Below are positions 1-6,527 of a stretch of 20,308 nt of DNA, piece by piece. Origin of the DNA: a virus; IMG/VR virus record IMGVR_UViG_3300048778_000432, positions 1 through 20,308 of that record; one strand, 5' to 3'. Below the pieces are notes generated by a model, which saw only the letters and a list, made by a program, of their open reading frames with translations, was not told where the DNA came from and ran no database searches. The first letter of the stretch is position 1. Every line of letters starts with the position of its first letter. A program made the translations under genes and the position numbers.

Positions 1-185
1 ACCTCTATCTCGGCAGCCTGACCGGCATCCCTGAAGGGGTGACGCTCAGCGCGGGCGGCTACCTCGATCTCGGCAGCCTGACCGGCATCCTTGAAGGGGT
101 GACGCTCAGCGCGGGCGGCTACCTCGATCTCGGCAGCCTGACCGGCATCCCTGAAGGGGTGACGCTCAGCGCGGGCGGCTACCTC
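1..185 (+). repeat. 60-bp tandem repeat, at least 3 copies
   Basis: Units at 1-60, 61-120 and 121-180 match except at unit position 6 (t/g) and position 31 (c/t). The first 5 bases of a fourth unit follow at 181-185 before the similarity ends. The period is a multiple of three, so the units translate as 20-residue protein repeats. The array is cut by the left edge, so the true copy number is unknown. Confidence 0.97.
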
Positions 186-491
186 CTGAGAACCGGCAAA
201 ACTACCTTTGACTCGCTTACGGACATAGGCGCGATCGAACAAGAGAAGGCCGAATGCCGGCGCGTTTTCAAGGAAATCAACCCGCCCATAGGAGCGTGGT
301 GCATGTGGCTGCACCACGAAGTTCAATTCGAGCGGCTGACGGAGCCATGGGAAAAGCGTTTCGATTACATTGCCAAGTATAAGACCGACAATGTGGCCAA
401 ACGCTTTCGCCTGATGCGCCCCTTAACCGGCGACATCGATGAAGCCGTCAGAAAGGTTGTACGGGGAAAAGAGGGTTCTTTCCATGCCTGA
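1..491 (+). CDS. Repeat-containing protein, 5' partial
   Basis: The reading frame is open from the left edge (first full codon at base 3), so the true start lies outside the window; the internal GTG at 39 is only a repeat codon. The visible N-terminal part consists of 20-residue units of the form YLDLGSLTGIPEGVTLSAGG, a leucine-rich-like beta-solenoid pattern with regularly spaced L, I and V residues. After about three units the repeat stops and a non-repetitive domain of roughly 100 residues follows. It contains aromatic and charged stretches such as WCMWLHHEVQFERL and ends near VRKVVRGKEG. I do not recognise this C-terminal domain. The gene overlaps the next one by 8 bp. Repeats this similar at DNA level suggest recent expansion and likely copy-number variation. 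The function is unknown; repeat proteins of this sort may serve in binding, but that is inference. Confidence 0.7.
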   Translation, partial: LYLGSLTGIPEGVTLSAGGYLDLGSLTGILEGVTLSAGGYLDLGSLTGIPEGVTLSAGGYLLRTGKTTFDSLTDIGAIEQEKAECRRVFKEINPPIGAWCMWLHHEVQFERLTEPWEKRFDYIAKYKTDNVAKRFRLMRPLTGDIDEAVRKVVRGKEGSFHA

Positions 492-822
492 TAATCACAA
501 CAGCGATCTGCCGGCGGATACAGCGGATGTTCTTGGCCCTCAGCCAATACCGGGCACGCCTCGCAGGCCGCATTGCATCCACCGCAAAGAAGGCGGCGCC
601 GTGCGCTTCCGTGGCGTGCTCCTGCATATTCACGATGAGGGCTATGCCTTCATTCACACTGAAACCAGCGGAGACTTCTACGTCAACATATCCTCCATGC
701 AAGACCGTGCTGAATGGAAAGAGGGCTTGCTGGTATCATTTCTTCCCGGCACAGCCAAGCCCGGCAATGCTCCGCCAGCCTACCAGGTGCGCGCCGTCCA
801 CTCACCGCGGCGGGAGGCATAG
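484..822 (+). CDS. Cold-shock-domain-like small protein
   Basis: A 112-aa protein. The start at ATG 484 is chosen because GAGG at 471-474 sits 9 bases upstream and the gene overlaps the previous stop by 8 bp; an upstream ATG at 439 would overlap far more. Residues 1-35 look disordered. Residues about 40-105 resemble a cold-shock OB-fold: a G-V-L-L strand, GYAFIH (53-58) in the place of the RNP1 aromatic strand, DFYVNIS (64-70) in the place of RNP2 (normally VFVHIS), then a strand ending VSF and a closing strand with YQVRAV. Cold-shock domains bind single-stranded nucleic acid, so a role as an RNA or ssDNA chaperone is plausible. The RNP motifs are divergent and the call rests on pattern only. 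The next gene begins directly after its stop. Confidence 0.6.
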   Translation: MPDNHNSDLPADTADVLGPQPIPGTPRRPHCIHRKEGGAVRFRGVLLHIHDEGYAFIHTETSGDFYVNISSMQDRAEWKEGLLVSFLPGTAKPGNAPPAYQVRAVHSPRREA

Positions 823-1008
823 ATGCGGCCCCAATCCATCTCTGAAATTCTTTCGCCCGAGCGCGACGCCCTGACCGCCTTCAACCGCTCGGAAAATGAG
901 CGCATCCGCGCCCGCTACGCCCGTATCCGCAGGCGCATCTCGATCGGCTTTTTTGTCGTCATAGGCGCCCTCTTCTTGGTCATTTTATTCCTCGCGCTTT
1001 CGCCCTAG
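823..1008 (+). CDS. Small single-pass membrane protein
   Basis: A 61-aa protein. ATG 823 directly follows the TAG of the upstream gene, and GGAGG about 7 bases before the ATG supports the start. Residues 1-38 are polar and Arg-rich (including RIRARYARIRRR). Residues about 39-59 form one strongly hydrophobic helix (GFFVVIGALFLVILFLALSP) at the C-terminus. This charged cytosolic N-terminus with a tail anchor predicts an inner-membrane protein. No family was recognised; a lysis or membrane-targeting role cannot be told from sequence. It is the last gene before a 330-bp non-coding gap. Confidence 0.65.
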   Translation: MRPQSISEILSPERDALTAFNRSENERIRARYARIRRRISIGFFVVIGALFLVILFLALSP

Positions 1009-1010
1009 CC

Positions 1011-1228
1011 TGTGCATAACTTTTCCTGTGTTTTCTTTATGTTAACCGTCTTATCCACATTTTAAACAGGCTGTTTTGGACTCTCTGTGGAAAGCGTGGA
1101 ATTCAGGGGTGTTTCTGTGGAGGTTTCTACTTTTTATCCACTTTCGCAAAAATCCTTCCACAGATCGATCCACAGGGTGCTTCATGCCTTAGCTCAATCG
1201 GATCATGTGTTTAGGAAGGTTGTCCACT
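1011..1228. other. DnaA-box-like cluster, candidate origin region
   Basis: This lies in a 330-bp stretch (1009-1338) with no credible gene. Two 9-mers fit the consensus TTWTNCACA: TTATCCACA at 1051-1059 and TGTGCATAA (reverse of TTATGCACA) at 1011-1019. One has a single mismatch, TTATCCACT at 1134-1142. Weaker relatives are TGTGGAAAG 1086-1094, TGTGGAGGT 1116-1124, CCTTCCACA 1154-1162, CGATCCACA 1166-1174 and TTGTCCACT 1220-1228. TTAACCGTC occurs at 1042-1050 and again at 1284-1292. The stretch is more AT-rich than its surroundings. Such clusters mark DnaA-dependent origins or DnaA-controlled promoters; which applies here is inference. Confidence 0.5.
1064..1076. promoter_or_regulatory. Palindrome AAACAG-G-CTGTTT, possible operator
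   Basis: A perfect 6-bp inverted repeat around a single G, five bases downstream of the perfect DnaA box in the non-coding gap. The short, nearly spacer-free symmetry fits a dimeric repressor site better than a terminator. No binding protein is known from this window. Confidence 0.3.
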
Positions 1229-1338
1229 TTTCAACCGCGAACGGTTACTACTACGGGTATTTATAGGTCTTTTAACCCCGTATTTAACCGTCGCCTCCAC
1301 CAGCGGTCCACCCGCTCCACCGGAAAGGATTCTCCGCC

Positions 1339-1929
1339 ATGCCTAAACCCGACCTGCAACCCGTTAACCTCGGCTCCATTTCGCGCGGCGCGCTGATGGA
1401 ACTCTTCGAGATCGAGATCGACAAGATCGCGAAGAACATCGCCGACACCAAAACCAAAGCCACACAAAAACGCAAGCTCGTTCTCGAACTGACCTTTGCG
1501 CCGGACATTGATCGCAAGGTACTCGACATCACCGCCAACGCCAAAACCAAACTTGCCTGCATCGCCGATCATGCCAGCCGCGCCTACCTCGGCAAAGGTA
1601 CTGACGGCCAGCCTTACATTCTGAAGGCCGGAAACACGGTACAGGTGGACGACGACGGCTTTGGCCAGACGGTCACCCTCAAAGCCGGCGAAGTCAACAC
1701 CGTCGAAAAGAAGATCGAGCCGCGCATCAAGCTGATTCCGCTGCGCACCTTCTCCGAGTGCAACCCCGTCGAGAGCGAGTTTCTGATTCGCTTCCAGCAG
1801 ACCAGGGATCAGACCCCCTCAATTGCTCTCTTTGATCTTGAAGGAACCAAGTGGCAAGGCGACCTGATGCGGTCGATCAAGAAGTATCTTGTCGATAACT
1901 TGCCGGAAAATGTGCCGGTGCTTGCGTAA
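1339..1929 (+). CDS. DUF2303-like phage protein
   Basis: A 196-aa protein. ATG 1339 has AAGGA at 1325-1329 nine bases upstream. The N-terminal 75 residues (GALMELFEIEIDKIAKNIAD at 16-35, then a KRKLVLELTFAP strand) resemble a small phage protein family often labelled 'replication terminator protein', a label I regard as unproven. The C-terminal 70 residues, with IPLRTFSECNPVESEFLIRF (133-152) and then FDLEGTKWQGDLMRSIKKYL (165-184), resemble the end of DUF2303 phage proteins (R-T-F, P-x-S-x-F, L-F-x-x-x-G-x-W). Both resemblances are from memory. Position directly after the DnaA-box-like gap and before early genes fits a DNA-metabolism or early role, but no catalytic motif is visible. A GT/CA hairpin follows the stop. 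Confidence 0.7.
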   Translation: MPKPDLQPVNLGSISRGALMELFEIEIDKIAKNIADTKTKATQKRKLVLELTFAPDIDRKVLDITANAKTKLACIADHASRAYLGKGTDGQPYILKAGNTVQVDDDGFGQTVTLKAGEVNTVEKKIEPRIKLIPLRTFSECNPVESEFLIRFQQTRDQTPSIALFDLEGTKWQGDLMRSIKKYLVDNLPENVPVLA

Positions 1930-1934
1930 AAACT

Positions 1935-1985
1935 AGTGTGAGTGTGATGTGTGTGTGTGGCACACTCACACACCACACTCACACT
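1935..1985. repeat. Long GT/CA inverted repeat (hairpin)
   Basis: Left arm 1935-1959 and right arm 1961-1985 pair over 25 positions with two mismatches and a one-base centre (G1960). It is built mostly from GT and CA dinucleotides. Only TTT follows on the plus strand, so it is not a standard intrinsic terminator. It lies between two co-directional genes (stop at 1929, start at 2002) and could attenuate transcription or protect mRNA ends. Confidence 0.8.
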
Positions 1986-2001
1986 TTAAGAGGCTGTTCT
2001 C

Positions 2002-2211
2002 ATGAACTTATTCAACAGGATTTCTCTCCCGTTTCGCTTTCGTCGCCTGCCCAAGGCCGCCGCGCCTGGCCGTCTGTGCTGCTCCGAGTGCGGAGGAGGC
2101 ATTCACCGTCATGACCGCTATGTCATTCTCGCGGCACGTCATCGAGACTGCGGCGATCCCAAACTCACAGGCCAAAGAAGCCTGACCGTCTTCCCGGAGA
2201 AAACTCCATGA
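2002..2211 (+). CDS. Zinc-finger-like microprotein
   Basis: A 69-aa protein with AAGAGG about 8 bases before ATG 2002. The N-terminus is basic (RFRRLPK). The core reads CCSEC (Cys26, Cys27, Cys30), then His35 and His37, and HRDC (His47, Cys50). This makes a plausible Cys2/His-Cys zinc site of treble-clef or ribbon type. I do not recognise the family. The last four bases overlap the next start (ATGA), suggesting translational coupling. It follows the GT/CA hairpin. Confidence 0.6.
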   Translation: MNLFNRISLPFRFRRLPKAAAPGRLCCSECGGGIHRHDRYVILAARHRDCGDPKLTGQRSLTVFPEKTP

Positions 2212-2447
2212 AAATCACCCTCGAAAACACAACCCAAATCGTCACCATCTTCGACGAGAAGACCGGCACAGAGATCCCCGCCCGCGTGTGGGAGGGAACA
2301 ACCGAGAGCGGCATCAAGGTCCAGGCGCTCATCACGCGCATTGCGGCCAAGGCCACCGAGGACCTTTCCCAGTTCGAGCGCGAACTGCAAGAGACGAAGC
2401 CGCCCAGTCCCGACTTTCAGCCGTTTCCGCTGCGCATGATCCTCTAA
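2208..2447 (+). CDS. Small conserved phage protein
   Basis: A 79-aa protein. GGAG at 2196-2199 lies 8 bases before ATG 2208, and the start overlaps the previous stop by 4 bp. The sequence opens with an MKITLEN strand, followed by the segment VWEGTTESGIKVQALITRI (about 27-45) and an acidic FERELQET helix, ending PFPLRMIL. I recall short phage and prophage proteins with the same V-W-E-G-x-T-x-S-G-I pattern and F-x-x-E-L-x-E ending, without known function. No metal or catalytic motif is visible. Confidence 0.65.
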   Translation: MKITLENTTQIVTIFDEKTGTEIPARVWEGTTESGIKVQALITRIAAKATEDLSQFERELQETKPPSPDFQPFPLRMIL

Positions 2448-2504
2448 CCGTTTTTCACACTCCAAACTCACACGCGCACCGGGCGCGCACCTACCAAGGA
2501 ACCC

Positions 2505-2939
2505 ATGAGACCTAAAAAAGTTATTCTTTTATTGCTAGCCAATGAGCAGGAACTCTCGGCGACCAGTTACATGCTGGGCATCAACGGATATATCGCGCTT
2601 CAAGCCGCCAATGCTGCGGAGGCCGTCGCAATCTTCTCAAAAACAGCGATAAACCTCGTAATCGTCGATTTTGATATAACGCCGGTCGATGGCGATGCGC
2701 TGGTCAAGCAGCTTAAAAAGATTGCCAGTCACGTTCCTATGATACTGGTCGGCGATCTGGAGGCGATGAGCGGCAAGTTTCACCAGGCCGACGCACTCCT
2801 CCCTAAAAAGGGCGTATCCACTTTCGATCTGCTGGAGCGGATCAAGATCATGATCGCCCGCAGGCGTGGCCCGCGCAAGGGCATCTACCGTTGTGTCGAT
2901 GGCAAACTCACGTTGAAAAATCCCGAGGTGTCCGCATGA
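2505..2939 (+). CDS. Degenerate response-regulator receiver domain protein
   Basis: A 144-aa single-domain protein, close to the usual 120-130 aa receiver length, with AAGGAA just before ATG 2505. The beta1 strand VILLLLANEQEL (6-17) has Asn13-Glu14 where active receivers have the Asp-Asp metal-binding pair. Asp55 in NLVIVDFDITPVDGDAL is the expected phosphoacceptor. The Thr/Ser position after PMILV is Gly83. A Lys pair (101-102) in LLPKKG fits the conserved lysine. The C-terminal tail (RRRGPRKGIYRCVDGKLTL) is basic and carries no recognised output domain. The fold call is firm. Loss of one acidic residue and of the switch Thr suggests weak or phosphorylation-independent signalling (inference). 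It could be a phage anti-signalling or adaptor protein. It overlaps the next start by 4 bp. Confidence 0.8.
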   Translation: MRPKKVILLLLANEQELSATSYMLGINGYIALQAANAAEAVAIFSKTAINLVIVDFDITPVDGDALVKQLKKIASHVPMILVGDLEAMSGKFHQADALLPKKGVSTFDLLERIKIMIARRRGPRKGIYRCVDGKLTLKNPEVSA

Positions 2940-4075
2940 GTTCTCAAACCGGAATCGAATGGACGGACGCGACGTGGAACCCACTGCGGGGCTGCTCGCC
3001 GGTGTCGGCGGGATGCAAGAACTGCTATGCCTCGCGCGATGCGAAGCGCTTCTCAGGGCCGGACGCGCCGTTCGAAGGGTTGGTGCGCATCAACGCCGCC
3101 GGCGAGCGCACTGACGAGTGGAATGGCCAGGTGCACTTTATCGAAAAGCATCTGCTGGACCCGCTGAAGTGGAAGCCTATCAAGGAGCAGACCGAGCCTG
3201 AAGAAATGGCGGGGATTTTTCACACGCGCCCGCGCCGCATCTTCGTCAACTCGGTCAGCGACCTGTTTCATGAGAACGTGCCGGACGATTGGATCGACCG
3301 GATTTTTGCGGTGATGGCGCTTTGCCCGCAGCATATCTTCCAGGTGCTGACCAAGCGGCCCGAGCGGATGCTGCGGTGGTTCAAGAGCGGCCCTCGTCCA
3401 AGCACGATGACTTGCCCGCGCCGAAATCACATTTTGAATGTAACGGATTTTATGACGAGAGCAGGAGAGATCGCCGAAAAATATCGAGGCCTAGAAATTG
3501 CACTTGCAGCGCGATTGGTACACGGTGAGTGGAAATGGCCACTACCGAACGTCTGGCTGGGCGTGAGCGTAGAGAATCAGGCGGCGGCAGATGAACGGAT
3601 TCCGCTGCTGCTGCAAACACCGGCAGCGGTGCGGTTCGTGAGCTGTGAGCCGCTCTTGGGGCCGGTGCGCCTGGACCGCATTGGCGAGGAGCCAGAAGGC
3701 TATCTGAACGCCCTGGCCGCGGTGGTTCATTGCGATGGCCGGGGAACGAAGTCAATTACTGGCCTCGACTGGGTGATCTGCGGTGGCGAGAGCGGGCCTG
3801 GCGCGCGGCCCATGCACCCTGACTGGGCGCGCAATCTGCGCGATCAATGCAAGGCCGTGGGCGTGCCGTTCTTCTTCAAGCAGTGGGGCGAGTGGGCACC
3901 TTGTGAGAATGGGGAAGTTACGCCGAACCCGCAAGACTGGGATACACCGCCCCCTACTCACGAATTCCATGGCGATGATCGACCACGGTGCGCGCAAGAG
4001 GTTGTTTATCGCATCGGCAAGAAAGCTGCTGGCAGCTTGCTCGATGGCCGCGAATGGAAACAGTTTCCGGAGTAA
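2936..4075 (+). CDS. Phage Gp37/Gp68 family (DUF5131) radical-SAM-like protein
   Basis: A 379-aa protein. ATG 2936 is preferred because GAGGTG (2925-2930) precedes it and it overlaps the previous stop as ATGA; an in-frame start at 2891 lies deep inside the upstream gene. Residues 7-32 carry the family signature IEWTDATWNP followed by Cys20, Cys27 and Cys30 then YA, a C-x6-C-x2-C arrangement read as a probable Fe-S/radical SAM site. Further conserved blocks are VNSVSDLFHENVP, QVLTKRPERM, VWLGVSVENQ, VSCEPLLGPV, the ICGGESGPGARPMHPDW segment and FFFKQWGEW. The length fits the family (PF07505). Members occur in phages, prophages and bacterial defence-rich islands; the substrate is unknown. About 40 residues after the RPERMLRWF block (to roughly residue 200) look like a lineage-specific insert. 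Family assignment is high confidence, reaction unknown. Confidence 0.93.
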   Translation: MSSQTGIEWTDATWNPLRGCSPVSAGCKNCYASRDAKRFSGPDAPFEGLVRINAAGERTDEWNGQVHFIEKHLLDPLKWKPIKEQTEPEEMAGIFHTRPRRIFVNSVSDLFHENVPDDWIDRIFAVMALCPQHIFQVLTKRPERMLRWFKSGPRPSTMTCPRRNHILNVTDFMTRAGEIAEKYRGLEIALAARLVHGEWKWPLPNVWLGVSVENQAAADERIPLLLQTPAAVRFVSCEPLLGPVRLDRIGEEPEGYLNALAAVVHCDGRGTKSITGLDWVICGGESGPGARPMHPDWARNLRDQCKAVGVPFFFKQWGEWAPCENGEVTPNPQDWDTPPPTHEFHGDDRPRCAQEVVYRIGKKAAGSLLDGREWKQFPE

Positions 4076-4079
4076 ATTC

Positions 4080-4667
4080 ATGGTTGAAGCATACCCGCTC
4101 TACTGGCCGGAAGGGTGGAAAAGAACTCTTTCTTGGCAGCGCACTCACAGCCGGTTTAAAATTGGCTTTGCAACCTCACGCGATTTTCTGATAGCTGAGG
4201 TCAAGCGCCTGGGAGGTACGCAGATTATTCTCTCGACAAACGTGCGGTTGCGCGGTGATGGTTTGCCGTATGCCAGCGAGAGAGAACCTGAAGATGGCGG
4301 CGCTGCAGTCTACTTCACTTACAAAAAGAACCCGATGTGCTTTGCTTGTGATCGCTACAAAACCGTGAAAGAGAACCTGACCGCCATCGGCAAGACCATA
4401 GAGGCTTTACGTGGAATGGAGCGGTGGGGAGCCAGCGACATGATGGAAAGAGCTTTCCGTGGTTTCGCTCAACTTCCCGATAAAACCGGGCGGGACTGGT
4501 GGGATGTTCTTCAGGTGCGCCGCGATTCGTCCCGCGAAGTGATTGAAGCTAACTTCCGCAGGTTGGCTATCGATCGGCATCCAGACCATGGGGGAAGTAG
4601 TGACGCAATGTCCGAACTTAATCAAGCTCGCGCTCATGCACTCACTGAAATTTCAGGGCGTGCCTGA
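4080..4667 (+). CDS. Phage protein with C-terminal J-domain
   Basis: A 195-aa protein. ATG 4080 has GGAG at 4069-4072 and lies five bases after the previous stop; an upstream in-frame start at 3783 would sit inside the Gp37/Gp68 gene. The N-terminal part (1-135) matches a phage family I recall by YPLYWPEGWKRT, LSTNVRLRGDGLPY, AVYFTYKK and FACDRYKTVKENLTAIGKTI. The C-terminal part (139-195) is a J-domain: WWDVLQVRRDSS, helix II, then the diagnostic His-Pro-Asp at 167-169 (RHPDHGG) and helix III. J-domains stimulate host DnaK, so the protein probably recruits the Hsp70 machine to a phage process such as replication or assembly. The partner of the N-terminal half is unknown. It overlaps the next gene by 1 bp (TGATG). 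Confidence 0.88.
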   Translation: MVEAYPLYWPEGWKRTLSWQRTHSRFKIGFATSRDFLIAEVKRLGGTQIILSTNVRLRGDGLPYASEREPEDGGAAVYFTYKKNPMCFACDRYKTVKENLTAIGKTIEALRGMERWGASDMMERAFRGFAQLPDKTGRDWWDVLQVRRDSSREVIEANFRRLAIDRHPDHGGSSDAMSELNQARAHALTEISGRA

Positions 4668-4873
4668 TGGCTCACTTCGTCCCAGCCGACTTCGCCACCA
4701 AGTGCGATGAGTGCGGTGAACCGATTCCCGTTGATGCCCTAGTCATGCATACCGAGGTGCGGTCTCCGACTCTCCTCTTTCACCACTACAACCGCCGCCG
4801 CGTGGTCTACTGCGAGGCCTGCGGCAAGCTTTACCTTGAATCGCAGTGGAAGAGTGGGAGCCTAAGTAAGTGA
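4667..4873 (+). CDS. Zinc-ribbon microprotein
   Basis: A 68-aa protein. Its start overlaps the upstream TGA by one base. Two CxxC knuckles, Cys13/Cys16 (KCDECGEPI) and Cys49/Cys52 (YCEACGKLY), are separated by 32 residues and make a likely four-Cys zinc ribbon. His28, His39 and His40 lie in the loop between them. No further domain is present. The short acid-neutral body suggests an adaptor or nucleic-acid-binding role, but no family function is known to me. It overlaps the next gene by 4 bp. Confidence 0.65.
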   Translation: MAHFVPADFATKCDECGEPIPVDALVMHTEVRSPTLLFHHYNRRRVVYCEACGKLYLESQWKSGSLSK

Positions 4874-5142
4874 CGCTGCAGATCGTCAACGGAGAGCCGG
4901 TCGACATGCCGCCAGGGGCGGTCATGGGTGCGGAGTTAATCTTTCCGCACCAGCGCAACCGTGCGGAGTTTCCGTATACCTATAACTGGCATCGCTTGGC
5001 CTGGACCGGCATTGACCGTAAAGGATGGCGCTGCCGGGTACTCTGCCGCGGAACTATGAACTCCTGTCTGCTTGAGTTTGAAGACGGCTTCCGCGTCGTC
5101 ACCAGCCGCAACGCACTCCGAAAGGTGAAACTGCTGATATGA
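4870..5142 (+). CDS. Small phage protein, SH3-like C-terminus
   Basis: A 90-aa protein starting at GTG 4870, which overlaps the previous stop as GTGA. Residues 51-88 (GWRCRVLCRGTMNSCLLEFE, then DGFRVVTSRNALRKV) have the alternating strand pattern and the closing V-x-x-R-x-A-L-R-x basic segment seen in small beta-barrel SH3/KOW-like phage proteins. The N-terminal half (VNGEPVDMPPGAVMGAELIF) is not recognised. It overlaps the helicase start by 4 bp, which suggests the two are made together. Its function is unknown; a nucleic-acid contact is plausible. Confidence 0.6.
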   Translation: MTLQIVNGEPVDMPPGAVMGAELIFPHQRNRAEFPYTYNWHRLAWTGIDRKGWRCRVLCRGTMNSCLLEFEDGFRVVTSRNALRKVKLLI

Positions 5143-6527
5143 GTTACGAAGATTTCCTACAGAGTAAGGCCCAATATATGAAAGATTCTGGGTTTGCAGC
5201 GGTATCTATGCCGTCTCAGATTTTTGATTTTCAGGCGGACCTGATTGAGCGATCTCTCCATAAGGGCCGTTCGGCTATCTTTGCCGACTGTGGGCTTGGC
5301 AAAACTCCAATGGAACTCACTTGGGCCGATAACGTTGTGCGGCATACAAACAAGAAGGTTCTTTATATCACGCCTCTCGGCGTAGCAAAGCAGACAATTC
5401 GCGAGTCTGAAAAGTTCGGCATTGAGGCGCACCGATCGAACGACGGGCAACTTGTTTCAGGAATCAACGTCACCAACTACGAGAAATTACACAGGTTCAA
5501 TCCAAACGACTTCGCTGGCGCGGTATGTGATGAATCCTCGTTCATCAAGGCGATGAACGGAAAGCGGCGCGCCCAGGTGACAGAGTTTTTGCGCACACTT
5601 CCATATCGGTTGTTAGCCACCGCTACGGCAGCGCCCAACGACTACATTGAACTCGGGACGTCTTCTGAAGCTCTCGGCGTCATGGGCCAGATTGACATGC
5701 TGAATAGGTTCTTTAAAAACGATCAAAACACCAGCGACACTCGCATGACGCTGCGGCGCGCACCATCTCAAGGTGGCCCTGTTAGTGCTGGGTGGCGGTT
5801 TAAAGGACACGCCGAGGAACCTTTCTGGAGGTGGGTGTGCTCCTGGGCACGTGCAGCGCGCAGGCCTTCTGACGTTGGGCTATATTCCGACCTGCGCTTT
5901 GTCTTGCCGCGATTGGTTGAACGTGAGCATATTGTCGAGACGCGTAACCTGGCTTCGGGGATGCTTTTCCCGTTGGCGGCTACCAATATGCGAGAGGAAC
6001 GCGAGGAGCGCCGCCGGACCGTACAAGAGCGCTGCGAGATGGCCTCTTCTTTGGTCGGCAGCACAGGAAAACCGTTTGTCATATGGTGCCAACTCAACCC
6101 AGAAGGAGATCTACTCGAACATTTGGTTTCGGACGCAGTTCAAGTATCAGGGTCGGATAGCGATGAGGAAAAAGAAGAGAAGTACGAGGCATTTTCCAGC
6201 GGCCAAGCGCGCGGAATTATCACAAAGCAAGTCATCGGCGGCTGGGGTCTCAACTGGCAACATTGCGCTCATGTGGTCGAGTTTGCAACTCATAGTTTCG
6301 AGCAACACTATCAAGGCGTTCGCCGGTGCTGGAGATTTGGTCAGACGCAGCCCGTCGTCAACGACCTGATTGCCACGGAAGGCCAGCGTGGGATCAAAGA
6401 AAATCTGCGCCGGAAACAGGTCGCCGCCGATAAGATGTTCGACGAATTAGTCCGACACATGAACGAGTCTATCCGCATTGAAGGCGGATATAAATTTGAG
6501 AAAGAGGTCGCCACGCCATGCTGGTAA
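5139..6527 (+). CDS. SF2 (SNF2-like) DNA helicase/translocase
   Basis: A 462-aa protein with AAAGGTG 11 bases before ATG 5139. The two RecA-like lobes are visible. Lobe 1 has the Q-motif-like FDFQADLIERSL (29-40), Walker A CGLGKT (51-56), motif Ia YITPL, Walker B CDESS (130-134) and motif III LLATATAAP (158-166). Lobe 2 has the FVIWCQLNPEG strand, motif V QVIGGWGLNW (364-373) and motif VI QGVRRCWRFGQ (392-402). The motif VI form and compact size (no nuclease or DNA-binding add-on) match helicases found in many phages next to methyltransferases. It should couple ATP hydrolysis to movement on DNA. Its last 10 bases overlap the methyltransferase start, so the pair is probably one functional unit in replication, DNA modification or restriction evasion. 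Confidence 0.9.
   Translation: MSYEDFLQSKAQYMKDSGFAAVSMPSQIFDFQADLIERSLHKGRSAIFADCGLGKTPMELTWADNVVRHTNKKVLYITPLGVAKQTIRESEKFGIEAHRSNDGQLVSGINVTNYEKLHRFNPNDFAGAVCDESSFIKAMNGKRRAQVTEFLRTLPYRLLATATAAPNDYIELGTSSEALGVMGQIDMLNRFFKNDQNTSDTRMTLRRAPSQGGPVSAGWRFKGHAEEPFWRWVCSWARAARRPSDVGLYSDLRFVLPRLVEREHIVETRNLASGMLFPLAATNMREEREERRRTVQERCEMASSLVGSTGKPFVIWCQLNPEGDLLEHLVSDAVQVSGSDSDEEKEEKYEAFSSGQARGIITKQVIGGWGLNWQHCAHVVEFATHSFEQHYQGVRRCWRFGQTQPVVNDLIATEGQRGIKENLRRKQVAADKMFDELVRHMNESIRIEGGYKFEKEVATPCW

Noticed and set aside
1-185. Tandem 60-bp array considered as a CRISPR
   Set aside because: Units are contiguous without unique spacers and translate in one open frame.
1175-1262. tRNA-like stretch containing TTAGCTCAATCGG, resembling a D-arm
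   Set aside because: No acceptor stem pairing and no T-arm with a GGTTCGAATCC-like loop; the short AACCG-CGAA-CGGTT hairpin nearby does not fit an anticodon arm.
2891-2935. Upstream in-frame start for the Gp37/Gp68-like gene
   Set aside because: It would add 15 residues lying inside the receiver-domain gene. ATG 2936 has the RBS and the ATGA overlap, and the family begins near this point.
3783-4079. Upstream in-frame extension of the J-domain gene
   Set aside because: It lies wholly inside the Gp37/Gp68 coding region and has no family similarity; ATG 4080 starts the conserved YPLYWPEGW block.
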